A stretch of DNA of 64,000 nucleotides from Methylovorus sp. MM2 (GTDB taxonomy: Bacteria > Pseudomonadota > Gammaproteobacteria > Burkholderiales > Methylophilaceae): assembly GCF_001648895.1 (NCBI RefSeq), contig NZ_LXUF01000001.1:558001-622000 (forward strand). The letters are read 5' to 3'. This document shows, piece by piece, positions 35,448 to 45,651 of this stretch (positions are counted from its first letter, which is position 1; each line of letters begins with the position of its first letter). The position numbers and the translations under genes were made by a program. The notes beneath the pieces were generated by a model. That model was given only the letters and a program-made list of their open reading frames with translations, was not told the DNA's origin and searched no databases.

Positions 35448-37859
35448 ATGAATGCAGACATCGCTTGCTATCACTGCGGTTTGCCACTTACGCCGGGCGC
35501 AAGTTTTTCTACCACTGTATTTAATATCCCTCGTGCAATGTGTTGTCATGGCTGCCAAGCCGTGGCCGAATCTATTGTGGCAAATGGCCTGCAGGATTAC
35601 TACACCTACCGGACTGAGCTACCGAAGACTGCCGATGAGCTGGTGCCAGAGGAATTGCGCCAGTTAGACTTGTATGACCATCCTGAAGTACAAAAGAGTT
35701 TTGTGCTGGAAACGAATCACGACATCAAGGAAGCTTCATTGATCCTTGAAGGTATTACCTGTGCTGCGTGTATATGGCTGAATGAGCGGCATTTAAAGCA
35801 GCTCAAAGGTGTGCGTAACGTGGCGTTTAACTATGCATCGCAACGCGCCCGTATCAGCTGGGATGATCGTGACATCAAACTTAGTCGAATACTTGCCGAG
35901 ATACGCAAGCTGGGGTATCACGCCCACCCATTTAGTGCCCAACAACAGGATTTATTGCGGCAAGCACAGCGTAAATCGGATTTTCGTCGGCTGGCGGTTG
36001 CCGGACTATCTGCCGGGCAGGTGATGATGATCGCAGTCGCGCTTTATGCTGGTGCTGATCAGGGTTTGGAATATGCCACAGGACAACTTTTAAGAGGGCT
36101 AAGCCTCGTGTTGAGCCTGCCTGCCATGACATATGCTGCGTGGCCATTTTATAAGGCTGCATGGCGCGGTATCGTGAATCATAAAATTGGTATGGATGTG
36201 CCTATCGTACTGGGGCTAGTCACGGGGTTTATAGGCAGTATCTGGGCGACATTGCACGGTGGTGTCGTGTATTACGACACGTTGACGATGTTGATCTTTT
36301 TCTTGCTGACAACGCGATATCTTGAGCGTAATGCACGCGAGAAATCTATCGAGGCAGCAGAGAACTTGCTCCGCTTAGCGCCAGCAATGGCAACACGCGT
36401 AGATGGCGAGCAACAAACGCTTATTCCTTTGGTGGAGTTACATGAAGGCGATTTGATCTTGGCGCGCCCCGGCGAGACCATTGCGGCTGATGGAATCGTG
36501 ATGGAAGGCGAAAGTAGTGCTGATGAATCCTTGCTTACAGGGGAGAGCAAGCCATTACGTAAAATTGCGGGTAGTCATGTCTATACCGGCAGTATCAATT
36601 ATGAGAGTCCGCTGCTTATTCGTGTGACGGGTGTGGGTGAAAATACCATGCTGGCGGGAATATCACGCCTGCTTGATCGTGCACAGGCCGAGAAGCCCAA
36701 ATTGGCACAAACGGCTGATCTCGTGGCTGCATATTTTACTTATGCTTTGCTGGTGGTTGTCGCCATCGTAGCGACTACTTGGTGGCTGATAGAGCCGCAG
36801 CGTGTGCTGGAAATCGTGTTGACGGTGCTCGTGGTGAGCTGTCCCTGTGCCCTTTCCCTTGCTGCGCCCGCTGCGTTTGCAGCCGCAGGCTCACATTTGA
36901 TCGAACGTGGTGTATTGCTTACGCGAGGGCATGCGCTTGAAACCTTGTCTAAGGTGACACACTTTGTGTTCGATAAGACAGGCACGCTGACTGTTGGCCG
37001 TCCCGTGCTTTTGCAGGTTATTCCCTTGGTGGATCTTGCGGTTGATGAATGCCTAAAGATCGCGGCAAGCCTTGAGCAGTCATCTGAACATCCAATCGCC
37101 AAGAGTTTTATAGATGCGATGCAGCATCAGCCGTTACATATCGTGGCAGAAAGCCTGAATACACCAAGCCAAGGTGTCAGCGGCGTAATCAATGGTAAAA
37201 CATATCGTATTGGTAATGCAGCCTTGCATGGTGATATTGGTAAGCATGCTGATGTGCGTTTGGCCGATGGTCAACCCGGTGCAAGTATTGTCTGGTTAAG
37301 TGATGCAGAAACGTTGCTGGCGGCATTCGTGCTGGCTGATAGCCCACGACCAGATGCTGCGGAATTGATAGTTGCATTAAAGGCGAAAGGTTTTGAAGTC
37401 TCTATCTTGAGTGGGGATGCACCAGCGGCAGTCGCACACTTTGCCAAATCGTTAAATATCGCGCATTGGCAGGCGGCACTTTCGCCAGCGCAGAAATTGA
37501 GCACCTTGCAAGAATTACAAAGCCGCGGTGCTGTGGTCGCGATGGTAGGGGACGGTATCAACGATGCGCCTGTGCTCGCCGGTGCTCAGGTTTCGATTGC
37601 GATGGGTAGCGGTACACAGATGGCGCGTGCTTCTGGTGATATCGTGTTGTTGACTGAAAAGTTGGTTGAGATTGAACACGCTGTCACGACCAGTGTTTTT
37701 GGCATCAGCGTGATCAGGCAGAATTTTATCTGGGCGCTTGCCTATAATCTCATCGCCTTACCTTTTGCTGCTTTGGGTTGGCTATCTCCATGGATGGCAG
37801 CCATTGGTATGTCAGTCAGCTCGTTGATCGTGGTGTTGAACGCATTGCGTTTGCGTTGA
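35448..37859 (+). CDS. ccoI: copper-translocating P-type ATPase CcoI (FixI)
   Basis: Exports Cu(I) towards the cbb3 assembly pathway. 803 residues: N-terminal Cys-rich metal domain (CYHCGLPL, CCHGCQAVAE), an HMA domain with GITCAACIW, eight membrane helices with the CPC ion site (VVSCPCALSLAAP), the phosphorylated aspartate in DKTGTLT, and GDGINDAPVLAGA. Starts 19 bases after the FixH-like gene. No ccoS follows; the next gene is convergent. Confidence 0.95.
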   Translation: MNADIACYHCGLPLTPGASFSTTVFNIPRAMCCHGCQAVAESIVANGLQDYYTYRTELPKTADELVPEELRQLDLYDHPEVQKSFVLETNHDIKEASLILEGITCAACIWLNERHLKQLKGVRNVAFNYASQRARISWDDRDIKLSRILAEIRKLGYHAHPFSAQQQDLLRQAQRKSDFRRLAVAGLSAGQVMMIAVALYAGADQGLEYATGQLLRGLSLVLSLPAMTYAAWPFYKAAWRGIVNHKIGMDVPIVLGLVTGFIGSIWATLHGGVVYYDTLTMLIFFLLTTRYLERNAREKSIEAAENLLRLAPAMATRVDGEQQTLIPLVELHEGDLILARPGETIAADGIVMEGESSADESLLTGESKPLRKIAGSHVYTGSINYESPLLIRVTGVGENTMLAGISRLLDRAQAEKPKLAQTADLVAAYFTYALLVVVAIVATTWWLIEPQRVLEIVLTVLVVSCPCALSLAAPAAFAAAGSHLIERGVLLTRGHALETLSKVTHFVFDKTGTLTVGRPVLLQVIPLVDLAVDECLKIAASLEQSSEHPIAKSFIDAMQHQPLHIVAESLNTPSQGVSGVINGKTYRIGNAALHGDIGKHADVRLADGQPGASIVWLSDAETLLAAFVLADSPRPDAAELIVALKAKGFEVSILSGDAPAAVAHFAKSLNIAHWQAALSPAQKLSTLQELQSRGAVVAMVGDGINDAPVLAGAQVSIAMGSGTQMARASGDIVLLTEKLVEIEHAVTTSVFGISVIRQNFIWALAYNLIALPFAALGWLSPWMAAIGMSVSSLIVVLNALRLR

Positions 37860-37868
37860 TTTAGCGCA

Positions 37869-38579
37869 TTAATCAATCGCGTGCAGGCTTGCCGATACTG
37901 CTTTTAGGTCGTCAGTGATCTTTTTGTAATCTGGGCACAGTGTTTTCACGATAGCCCAGAATCTCGGGCTATGGTTCATCTCTTTCAGGTGAGCCAGCTC
38001 ATGCGCAACGACATAATGAATGATTGATGGGTGTGCTTGGATTAGGCGCCAGTTAAGTCGTATCTCACCGCGTGAATTGCAACTTCCCCAACGGCTTTTA
38101 GCACTGGATAGGCTCACTGGCGGCATGTCTACCCCTAGTCTTTGTGCAAGTAATGCAGTACGGCGGGTAAAGTCCACCAGTGCCTGTTGCTTATACCATT
38201 GGATGACTTTGCGCTTGACCAGATTTTTATCGTCAGGTGTGCGGGAGCGTACATCCAGTTTGCCGCCATCAAACTCCACTGCCCGATTCTTCGTATCAGC
38301 AGCCAAATAGAGCGCTATCTCGTTGCCAAGTAGCAGCAGTTTTTGCCCGCTTGACCATTGCAGTTCAGGCGCGGCATTCGCTTGCTGTTGATCAAGTTTT
38401 TGTTGTATCCACGATATTTTGGATTGAAGCAGGGCATTCAGTTCACGCAGGCTGATACGCATTGGTGCTGATACGATCAGCCCTTCATTGCTAATCCTTA
38501 GTCCTATACTCCGGCGTTTCGCACTGCGCTTTAGCGTATAAGATATTTGGGAGCCATCAAGTAAAGCCAATGCCTGCAT
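37869..38579 (-). CDS. YgjP-type zinc metallopeptidase (DUF45)
   Basis: 236 residues with the zinc motif HELAHLKEMNHSPRFW (HExxH plus downstream histidine) and VSLSSAKSRWGSCNSRGEIRLN typical of the YgjP/DUF45 family. A predicted soluble protease; substrate unknown. Two bases downstream of plsC on the same strand, so co-transcribed. Convergent with ccoI. Confidence 0.92.
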   Translation of the reverse strand: MQALALLDGSQISYTLKRSAKRRSIGLRISNEGLIVSAPMRISLRELNALLQSKISWIQQKLDQQQANAAPELQWSSGQKLLLLGNEIALYLAADTKNRAVEFDGGKLDVRSRTPDDKNLVKRKVIQWYKQQALVDFTRRTALLAQRLGVDMPPVSLSSAKSRWGSCNSRGEIRLNWRLIQAHPSIIHYVVAHELAHLKEMNHSPRFWAIVKTLCPDYKKITDDLKAVSASLHAID

Positions 38580-38580
38580 T

Positions 38581-39291
38581 TTAATATTGTGGCAGGCGCG
38601 TCATTTCCTGCTCTATCCATTGTTCAACGATAGTATTGAGGGCATCCGGTTTTAAGGCTGATGTATCTATGGGCGTGCCGATACTGATAGTAATTATGCC
38701 GGGTTTTTTGATGAATGAGTTCTTCGCCCAGAACTCGCCCGCATTATGTGCCACAGGCGTCACCGATGTTTTTGTATGGCTAGCCAACCATGCGCCACCA
38801 ATATGGTATTTGGCCTTTTCACCGGGGGCGGTGCGTGTACCTTCGGGGAAAATCACGACGCAGAACCCTTTTTTCAAGCGATCTTTACCTTGCGATACGA
38901 GTTGCTTTAGAGCTTCACGCCCCGCTGCGCGATTGATGGCGATAGGCGATGTCATCGCTAAACCCCAACCGAAAAAAGGTACCCATAGCAATTCACGTTT
39001 GAGTACCCAGACTTGGGGGGGGAATATCTCTTGTAGCGCCAGGGTTTCCCATGCCGATTGATGTTTGGCAAGGATGATGGCTGGTGTGGTCGGGATGTGT
39101 TCTTTGCCGATGACGCGATAATGAATACCGCAAGTGACGCGAAGCCACCATAACATGGAGCGTGCCCAACCCGTGATGATGCGATAACGTAATATCGGCG
39201 GGAGTGGAAATGTAAGAATCGCTATCATCGCGTAGATCGGCGTGACAATCCATTGGCCGATCGCAAACAGTAAAGAACGTAGCCAAAGCAT
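38581..39291 (-). CDS. plsC: 1-acyl-sn-glycerol-3-phosphate acyltransferase
   Basis: Adds the second acyl chain in phosphatidic acid synthesis. 236 residues, N-terminal membrane segments, the acceptor motif AKHQSAWET (an HX4E variant of HX4D common in betaproteobacteria), FPEGTRTAPG and a GVxPVA-like VTPVAHNAGEF. One base after gmhB. Substrate chain specificity cannot be seen. Confidence 0.93.
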   Translation of the reverse strand: MLWLRSLLFAIGQWIVTPIYAMIAILTFPLPPILRYRIITGWARSMLWWLRVTCGIHYRVIGKEHIPTTPAIILAKHQSAWETLALQEIFPPQVWVLKRELLWVPFFGWGLAMTSPIAINRAAGREALKQLVSQGKDRLKKGFCVVIFPEGTRTAPGEKAKYHIGGAWLASHTKTSVTPVAHNAGEFWAKNSFIKKPGIITISIGTPIDTSALKPDALNTIVEQWIEQEMTRLPQY

Positions 39292-39292
39292 G

Positions 39293-39838
39293 TTACAAAT
39301 GCGTCTCGGTAATGATGCGTTGTGCCGCTTCAGCTAGGTCGGCACAAATCCATGTGTTTTCTGGAAGACCGCCATTGGCAAGTGTCGTCTCACCTTTGCC
39401 AGTGAGTACCAATATAGGTTGCGCGCCTCGCGTGACACTCGCTTGCAGATCACGTAACGAGTCACCTACGCTAGGCACATGATTAATATCAGCACCAAAG
39501 CGGCGGGCGATCTCATCGATCATGCCGGACTTTGGTTTGCGGCACTCGCAGTTGGCATCTGCGGCATGTGGGCAATAGAACAACGCATCGATACGGCCAC
39601 CAACCTGCGCTAACGCACGATACATCTTATCGTGAATGCTATTCAGTGCCGCCATATCGAACAGGCCACGCCCTATGCCTGATTGATTCGTTGCCAAGGC
39701 AACACGAAAACCATGCTGATTCAATAAAGCGATCGCCTCTAGGCTACCGGGTATTGGTTTCCATTCATCTGGTGTTTTGATGAATTGTGCCGAATCATAG
39801 TTGATGACACCATCACGATCTAAGATGACGAGTTTCAT
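39293..39838 (-). CDS. gmhB: D-glycero-beta-D-manno-heptose 1,7-bisphosphate 7-phosphatase
   Basis: HAD phosphatase for the heptose of lipopolysaccharide. 181 residues with LDRDGVIN (nucleophile Asp), ATNQSGIGRG, a zinc loop CPHAADANCECRKPK and VGDSLRDL. Located between glyS and plsC in the usual betaproteobacterial cluster. Confidence 0.95.
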   Translation of the reverse strand: MKLVILDRDGVINYDSAQFIKTPDEWKPIPGSLEAIALLNQHGFRVALATNQSGIGRGLFDMAALNSIHDKMYRALAQVGGRIDALFYCPHAADANCECRKPKSGMIDEIARRFGADINHVPSVGDSLRDLQASVTRGAQPILVLTGKGETTLANGGLPENTWICADLAEAAQRIITETHL

Positions 39839-39842
39839 GCGC

Positions 39843-41936
39843 TTAAGATGCCAATTTCGAAAGATCAGCTATGCGGTTCATCGCTTGGTATAACGTTGCT
39901 AGCAGCCCAAGTCTATTCGCTTTTAACTTTGGATCTTCAGCATTGACCATCACATGATCAAAGAAATCATCGACAGGCGTCTTAAGTGCTGCGAGTGCTT
40001 GTAATGAACCTGTATAATCACCTGATTCAAAAGCTTTATCAGCTAGCGGTTGTACATTGCTGAGTGCAGCCGCTAGGGATTTCTCGGCCGCCTCTTGTAA
40101 TAAACTGGCATCAATCTGTGCAGTCACAGCTGTTTCAGATTTCTTCAGGATATTACCAACGCGTTTATTGGCCGCGGCTAGGCTTTCAGCTTCTGGCAAT
40201 GTTGCAAATGCGCGGACTGCTTCAAGGCGTTTAGTGATATCAGCCAACAATTCTGGTTTCAGCGACAACACGGCATCGACTTCTTGCGCTGAGTAGCCTT
40301 GCTCGCGTAGATTTACAGCTAAGCGGTCATAAAAGAATGTTTCTAATTCTACAGGGATACCTAAAGACACTGTCGCTGCTGAATCTTGAATCAGACCAGT
40401 TAAGGTCAGTGGCAGCTTATTCTCAATCAATAAGCGAATGATACCCAGTGCATGCCTACGTAAAGCAAATGGGTCTTTATCCCCTGTCGGGCGTTCGCCA
40501 ATGCTGAACAAGCCAATCAGTGTTTCCAGTTTGTCTGCGAGCGCGACTACAATACCCACTTGATTACGTGGCAGGTCATCACCTGAGAAGCGGGGCTTGT
40601 AGTGGTCTTCAATAGCATCTGCAACCTCATGATCTAAGCCATCGTGACGTGCATAATAGCCGCCCATAATGCCCTGTAACTCAGGGAATTCACCCACCAT
40701 ATCCGTAAGTAGATCAGCCTTCGATAATTGCGCTGCCTGATCTGCTTTGGCGGCTAAGTGATTGCCGCCAAGTTGCTGACCAATCGATTTCGCAATCGCA
40801 CGGACGCGTTGATTACGTTCGCCTTGAGAACCAAGCTTGTTGTGATAAACAACTTTATCTAAACTCGCAACGCGAGATTCCAACGTCTTCTTACGATCTT
40901 GGTCGAAGAAAAATTTTGCATCCGCCAAGCGGGGGCGCACGACTCGTTCGTTGCCGCCAATCACTGCACTTGGGTCTGCCGGACTGATATTGGAAACGAT
41001 CAGGAATTTGTTGGTGAGCTTATTGTTGGCATCTAGCAGCGGAAAATATTTCTGATTGGCCTTCATGGTCAGAATCAGGCATTCCTGCGGTACTTCCAGA
41101 TATTCGGTTTCAAACTGCCCTAGCAATATATTTGGGCGCTCAACTAGAGCTGCTACTTCGTCCAGCAGAGCATCATCATCAATCGGTTTGAGATTCTCTT
41201 TTGCTGCCGCTGCATTCAGTTGGCGCACGATTTCGTCGCGTCGCTCATCAAAACTGGCGATAACTGCGCCTTCGATCTTGAGTTGCTCGCTATAGCTGTC
41301 GGCATCTTTCAATATTATGGTGTCTACTTTAGCTTCAAAGCGGTGACCGTGAGTCGTATTGCTAGCCTGTAAACCTAGTATATTGATTGCGACCACATCA
41401 CTCCCATGTAGCGCTACCAATCCATGTGCTGGGCGCACGAAATTGACATTGCTCCAGCCATCGGCCAGTTGATAGGTCATGACCTTAGGGATAGGCAGTT
41501 TCGCCAATGTTTCATCCAAGGCTCTTTGCAGGCCTTCAGCTAGTTGCGCGCCAGTTTGCACAATATCGAGAAACAATGATTCAGCCTTGCCATCACTTTC
41601 ACGTTTGAGCTTGGGAATAGCAGATTCATCAGCGCCTAATGCCGCAAGTCTTTTCAGCAGGGCAGGGCTCGGGTTGCCAGCGGCATCAAAACCTACTGTC
41701 ACTGGCATTAGTTTTTGCGATAGAGCTTTGTCAGCAGCCTGCGCTGGCACTTGCGTAATATGTGCAGCCAAGCGGCGTGGTGACGCATAGGCTGTGACTT
41801 GTGAGTCATCAGTCGTCAGGCCTTGGGATTTAAGTGCTTCAAACAGTACAAAAGAAAAAGCCTCACCCAGTTTTTTTAAGGCTTTAGGCGGTAGCTCTTC
41901 TACGAATAATTCGACTAATAGATTCTTGGTGCTCAT
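39843..41936 (-). CDS. glyS: glycine--tRNA ligase beta subunit
   Basis: 697 residues, beginning [20 protein letters not shown]; carries the HD-type and tRNA-binding parts of the bacterial alpha2-beta2 enzyme. Overlaps glyQ by four bases, a translational coupling that keeps subunits balanced. Confidence 0.97.
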   Translation of the reverse strand: MSTKNLLVELFVEELPPKALKKLGEAFSFVLFEALKSQGLTTDDSQVTAYASPRRLAAHITQVPAQAADKALSQKLMPVTVGFDAAGNPSPALLKRLAALGADESAIPKLKRESDGKAESLFLDIVQTGAQLAEGLQRALDETLAKLPIPKVMTYQLADGWSNVNFVRPAHGLVALHGSDVVAINILGLQASNTTHGHRFEAKVDTIILKDADSYSEQLKIEGAVIASFDERRDEIVRQLNAAAAKENLKPIDDDALLDEVAALVERPNILLGQFETEYLEVPQECLILTMKANQKYFPLLDANNKLTNKFLIVSNISPADPSAVIGGNERVVRPRLADAKFFFDQDRKKTLESRVASLDKVVYHNKLGSQGERNQRVRAIAKSIGQQLGGNHLAAKADQAAQLSKADLLTDMVGEFPELQGIMGGYYARHDGLDHEVADAIEDHYKPRFSGDDLPRNQVGIVVALADKLETLIGLFSIGERPTGDKDPFALRRHALGIIRLLIENKLPLTLTGLIQDSAATVSLGIPVELETFFYDRLAVNLREQGYSAQEVDAVLSLKPELLADITKRLEAVRAFATLPEAESLAAANKRVGNILKKSETAVTAQIDASLLQEAAEKSLAAALSNVQPLADKAFESGDYTGSLQALAALKTPVDDFFDHVMVNAEDPKLKANRLGLLATLYQAMNRIADLSKLAS

Positions 41937-42865
41937 GCTGCTGCCTTCTTTTCAATCTGTGCCAGTACTTCATCAGCCCAAGCTTTGGGTGCCATTGGGA
42001 AACCCAAGCGTGCACGGCTTTCTAGATAGCTGGCAGCTACTGAACGTGCCATATTGCGGATGCGGCCAATGTAGGCGGCACGTTCGGTGACCGAAATAGC
42101 GCCGCGTGCATCTAGCAGGTTGAAGGTGTGAGCCGCTTTTAATACTTGTTCATAAGCGGGCAACGCCAGTTTCTGTTCCATCAGGTATAGCGCTTCTTTT
42201 TCATGACTGCCAAAAGCACCTAATAGAAATTCAACATCGCTGTGCTCGAAGTTGTAGGCCGATTGTTCTTTTTCATTTTGCAGGAAAACATCGCCGTATT
42301 TCACCACGTTATTTTCATGCGATGAATAGGTGAGGTCGTAGACGTTATCCACGCCTTGCAGATACATCGCGAGACGTTCCAAACCATAGGTGATCTCGCC
42401 AGTGATCGGTTTGCAATCGATGCCGCCAACTTGCTGAAAGTAAGTGAATTGCGTGACTTCCATGCCGTTGAGCCAGACTTCCCAACCTAATCCCCATGCG
42501 CCTAGGGTTGGGTTTTCCCAGTCATCTTCTACAAAGCGGATATCGTTCTGTTTCAGGTCGAAACCTAGTGCTTCGAGTGATCCCAAATACAGCTCTAGGA
42601 TATTCGCTGGTGCTGGTTTAAGCACAACTTGAAATTGATAGTAGTGCTGTAAACGATTCGGGTTCTCGCCATAACGGCCATCTTTAGGGCGGCGGCTAGG
42701 CTGCACATACGCCGCTTTCCATGGTTCAGGGCCGATAGCGCGCAAGAAAGTCGCTGTGTGCGAAGTGCCAGCGCCGACTTCCATGTCGTAAGGTTGTAGC
42801 AAGGCGCAGCCTTGTTTATCCCAGTATTGTTGTAGTGTCAGAATAATCTGTTGAAAGGTCAGCAT
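41933..42865 (-). CDS. glyQ: glycine--tRNA ligase alpha subunit
   Basis: 310 residues, catalytic class II subunit with [40 protein letters not shown] and [12 protein letters not shown]. First gene of glyQ-glyS-gmhB-plsC-ygjP on the minus strand; 146 bases separate it from lnt. Confidence 0.97.
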   Translation of the reverse strand: MLTFQQIILTLQQYWDKQGCALLQPYDMEVGAGTSHTATFLRAIGPEPWKAAYVQPSRRPKDGRYGENPNRLQHYYQFQVVLKPAPANILELYLGSLEALGFDLKQNDIRFVEDDWENPTLGAWGLGWEVWLNGMEVTQFTYFQQVGGIDCKPITGEITYGLERLAMYLQGVDNVYDLTYSSHENNVVKYGDVFLQNEKEQSAYNFEHSDVEFLLGAFGSHEKEALYLMEQKLALPAYEQVLKAAHTFNLLDARGAISVTERAAYIGRIRNMARSVAASYLESRARLGFPMAPKAWADEVLAQIEKKAAA

Positions 42866-43011
42866 GATCCCATTTCTAAATCACATCTCTAAAATCATCA
42901 AAGGCAGCAGCGTATATTTTTATTTATTTGGCTGCTTTTTTCTGCCTTGAGCCGTAAGTCGCGTTTTTTATTGATTTATAAACGGAAATCGGCGCAAAAC
43001 AGCCTGTAATT

Positions 43012-44484
43012 CTACTTCTTTTTGCGTACCCATAAAAGGCCAAGTGTACTTAACATGATCAATAAAACAGGCCAATTGCCAAATCGTACATAAGGTGTGG
43101 TGCCGCTATAGCTTTGTACGCTTTCTTCCAGTACACCAGTTTCAAAATGCGGTAGCTGCGAGATCACTTTGCCATCGACGCCAATTACTGCTGTGGCACC
43201 TGTATTGGTGGCACGGAGCATCATGCGCCCGGTTTCGAGTGCGCGCATCTGCGACATTTGCAAATGCTGGTACGAAGCTAATGATTCACCATACCATGCA
43301 TCGTTACTTGCATTAATGAGTATGCCCGCTTGTGGTAACTGGCGAATGATCTCTTCGCCGAATACATCCTCATAGCAAATATTTAATGCGGCTTTCTTGC
43401 CGGATATCTGAATCGGTTGCTGGTGGATATCACCGCGCGCAAGGTCGGTAAGCGGGATATTGAGCCAGTCTCGATAGATCCAGCCGAAAACACTTTTTAA
43501 TGGAATAAACTCGCCGAATGGTACTAAATGGGATTTGCGATAGACCTGCGTCTCGGCACTGCCGATACTCAGCATGCTGTTGTAATACTGCTCGTTTTCA
43601 TACTCAACCGCGCCAATGATGATATCTCCCTGATTCTTTACCGCATGTGCCTTGAGGGCTGCAATATAAGCTTCCGGTAGTTGTGTGACTAGCATCGGAA
43701 AGGCCGTTTCCGGCATCACGATGATGCTGGCGTTTGAAGCGGTCACCAAAGCATAGTATTTATCTAGTGTCCGTTGTACTTCTGCTGCATCCCACTTCAT
43801 ATCTTGCGCGATATTACCTTGCAATAATGCGACAGAGAATTTGTCTCCCTCAGGTTTAGACCACGTGACATATTGAAGTGAGATACCTGAGATGAAAAGA
43901 GTCGTGAGTGCAATAGCGGTTTTTTTACGAGTCTGGGTATCTAAAAAAAGCAATATGAGGCTAGCGACCAATGCCGTTAGGAGTGATACGCCATAGACCC
44001 CGAGTGCAGGTGCGAATCCGGCTAACGGGCTGTAGGGTATCTGGGAGTAACCTACATTTAGCCAAGGAAAGCCCGTGAATATCCAGCTGCGTATCCATTC
44101 TGCAACTACCCATAGTATGGGCAAAGCAATCGCAGGGTGAGGTAGCTTCTTGCTAATAAAACCTACTGCCGCAGTAAACAACGAGAGGAATGCGCAAAAT
44201 GCAAAAGTAGCGAATGCTGCCATAGCGAATGGCATGCCACCAAAATCATGCAGGCTGATGTAGATCCAGGAAACACCTGCACAGAAGAATCCTAAGCCAA
44301 AACTAAAGCCTAACCATGCGGCTTTGGTAGCGGAATCACTTTTCTGAATGTAGTAAAAGAGTGTGGTTAAGCTGATGATCGGTAATGGGTAAAGATAAAA
44401 GGGGGCGTATCCAAGAATGGATATGGCGCCGGCCATCACCATGAGCAATAGCGGCAAACAGGGCTTTAATAATGAGGTACGCAA
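43012..44484 (-). CDS. lnt: apolipoprotein N-acyltransferase
   Basis: Adds the third acyl chain to lipoproteins at the inner membrane. About 491 residues from TTG 44484, which has GGGG six bases upstream; the longer frame to ATG 44640 has an unlike-family, polar N-terminus and would run into the mscL control region. About six membrane segments, then a nitrilase-like domain with Glu in MPETAFP, a lysine in YRKSHLVPFGE and Cys in NICYEDVFGE. Divergent from mscL. Confidence 0.92.
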   Translation of the reverse strand: MRTSLLKPCLPLLLMVMAGAISILGYAPFYLYPLPIISLTTLFYYIQKSDSATKAAWLGFSFGLGFFCAGVSWIYISLHDFGGMPFAMAAFATFAFCAFLSLFTAAVGFISKKLPHPAIALPILWVVAEWIRSWIFTGFPWLNVGYSQIPYSPLAGFAPALGVYGVSLLTALVASLILLFLDTQTRKKTAIALTTLFISGISLQYVTWSKPEGDKFSVALLQGNIAQDMKWDAAEVQRTLDKYYALVTASNASIIVMPETAFPMLVTQLPEAYIAALKAHAVKNQGDIIIGAVEYENEQYYNSMLSIGSAETQVYRKSHLVPFGEFIPLKSVFGWIYRDWLNIPLTDLARGDIHQQPIQISGKKAALNICYEDVFGEEIIRQLPQAGILINASNDAWYGESLASYQHLQMSQMRALETGRMMLRATNTGATAVIGVDGKVISQLPHFETGVLEESVQSYSGTTPYVRFGNWPVLLIMLSTLGLLWVRKKK

Positions 44485-44658
44485 TAAAATCCCCGTAAAA
44501 TAAATGTGGAACGTAGCTGGACGAATACTGAATCTTTTTGCATTATAACGATTACGGTTGGCTTGATGCATGTAATAGCTGGTTGTAAATGCATTGCGTG
44601 CATTAAGCTTAAAAAGCTCGCAATTAGAAGATTCGATCAACAGGAGGTGTTAAACAGC

Positions 44659-45072
44659 ATGCTAAAAGAATTTAAAGCGTTTGCGATGCGAGGCAATGTG
44701 GTCGATATGGCCGTTGGTATCATCATCGGCGCTGCATTCGGGTCTATCGTTAAATCGTTGGTAGACGATGTCATCATGCCGCCTATCGGCTTGGTATTAG
44801 GTAATGTCGATTTTAGTAATCTGTTCTTTGTGCTGAAAGAGGGTGCAGTAGCGGCTCCTTACACGTCAGTTGCGGCAGCGAAAGCCGCTGGTGCAGTGAC
44901 GTTGAATTACGGTTTATTTGTGAATGCTGTCGTCAGTTTTATGATCGTTGCTTTTGCGGTATTCATGCTTATACGCACAATCAATCGGTTAAGGACTGAA
45001 CCACCGCCACCTGCTGCGGTGACTGAAGATGTATTATTGTTGCGCGAGATTCGTGACTCGCTAAAGAAGTAG
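44659..45072 (+). CDS. mscL: large-conductance mechanosensitive channel
   Basis: 137 residues from ATG 44659, with AGGAGGT at 44642-44648; the frame is open further upstream but the family starts at [20 protein letters not shown]. Two membrane helices and a charged C-terminal helix ([11 protein letters not shown]). Releases solutes on osmotic down-shock. Followed by a strong terminator. Confidence 0.97.
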   Translation: MLKEFKAFAMRGNVVDMAVGIIIGAAFGSIVKSLVDDVIMPPIGLVLGNVDFSNLFFVLKEGAVAAPYTSVAAAKAAGAVTLNYGLFVNAVVSFMIVAFAVFMLIRTINRLRTEPPPPAAVTEDVLLLREIRDSLKK

Positions 45073-45092
45073 GGCAGAATAGCCGGAATGAG

Positions 45093-45127
45093 AAAAGCCA
45101 AGGGCGGATAATCCGCCCTTGGCTTTT
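45093..45127 (+). terminator. intrinsic terminator after mscL
   Basis: Sixteen-base stem (AAAAGCCAAGGGCGGA and complement) with a TAA loop, ending in T4. Confidence 0.93.
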
Positions 45128-45204
45128 ATAAAAGGTTTTTCATGCATGCCTCTTCAAGCTTTATAGACCCGGAATAATTTCTGGTTTACTTTTCTGACTT
45201 AACT

Positions 45205-45570
45205 TTAGTCGTGGGTTTCATTTGGCGTCTTACTTTCAGGCGCATCGCCATCGTGATTCATGAATACCACCATCACGACCTTGTCATTAACGAAATCAAG
45301 TTCCGTGGTCTGGTAATACGCACCTTCCAGATTGGTATTGATGTAGTGATATTGCCAGACAGAGGCAAACACTTCGCCTGACTCTGATTTGAAATCATTT
45401 TTCTTACTTGGCTCACCAAACTGCTCAACAATCTTTTCTTTTGCAACATTGTTGATCTGGGAGATGAATTCGTTCTCAGTAGTGGGGATTTCTCCATTAC
45501 CACTTATTGGTTCATTCGCGCTGGCCGTAATCGCGACAAACAAAGGCAAGGCCAAAAGCATGATCTTCAT
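45205..45570 (-). CDS. small exported protein of unknown function
   Basis: 121 residues from ATG 45570 (GGAG eight bases upstream). Signal peptide about 1-19 (MKIMLLALPLFVAITASA). The mature part has EKIVEQFGEPSKKNDF, SGEVFASVWQYHYIN and LDFVNDKVVMVVFMNHD, resembling small SmpA/OmlA-like periplasmic folds, but that is a guess. No cysteine for lipidation. Stands alone between mscL and corC. Confidence 0.75.
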   Translation of the reverse strand: MKIMLLALPLFVAITASANEPISGNGEIPTTENEFISQINNVAKEKIVEQFGEPSKKNDFKSESGEVFASVWQYHYINTNLEGAYYQTTELDFVNDKVVMVVFMNHDGDAPESKTPNETHD

Positions 45571-45651
45571 GGCTGGCACTCCTACAAACAGGTAATAGAA
45601 ATATTACCTGAATTTTGACCCTTAGTAATGGCGGATAGTTCCGTAAATGCT

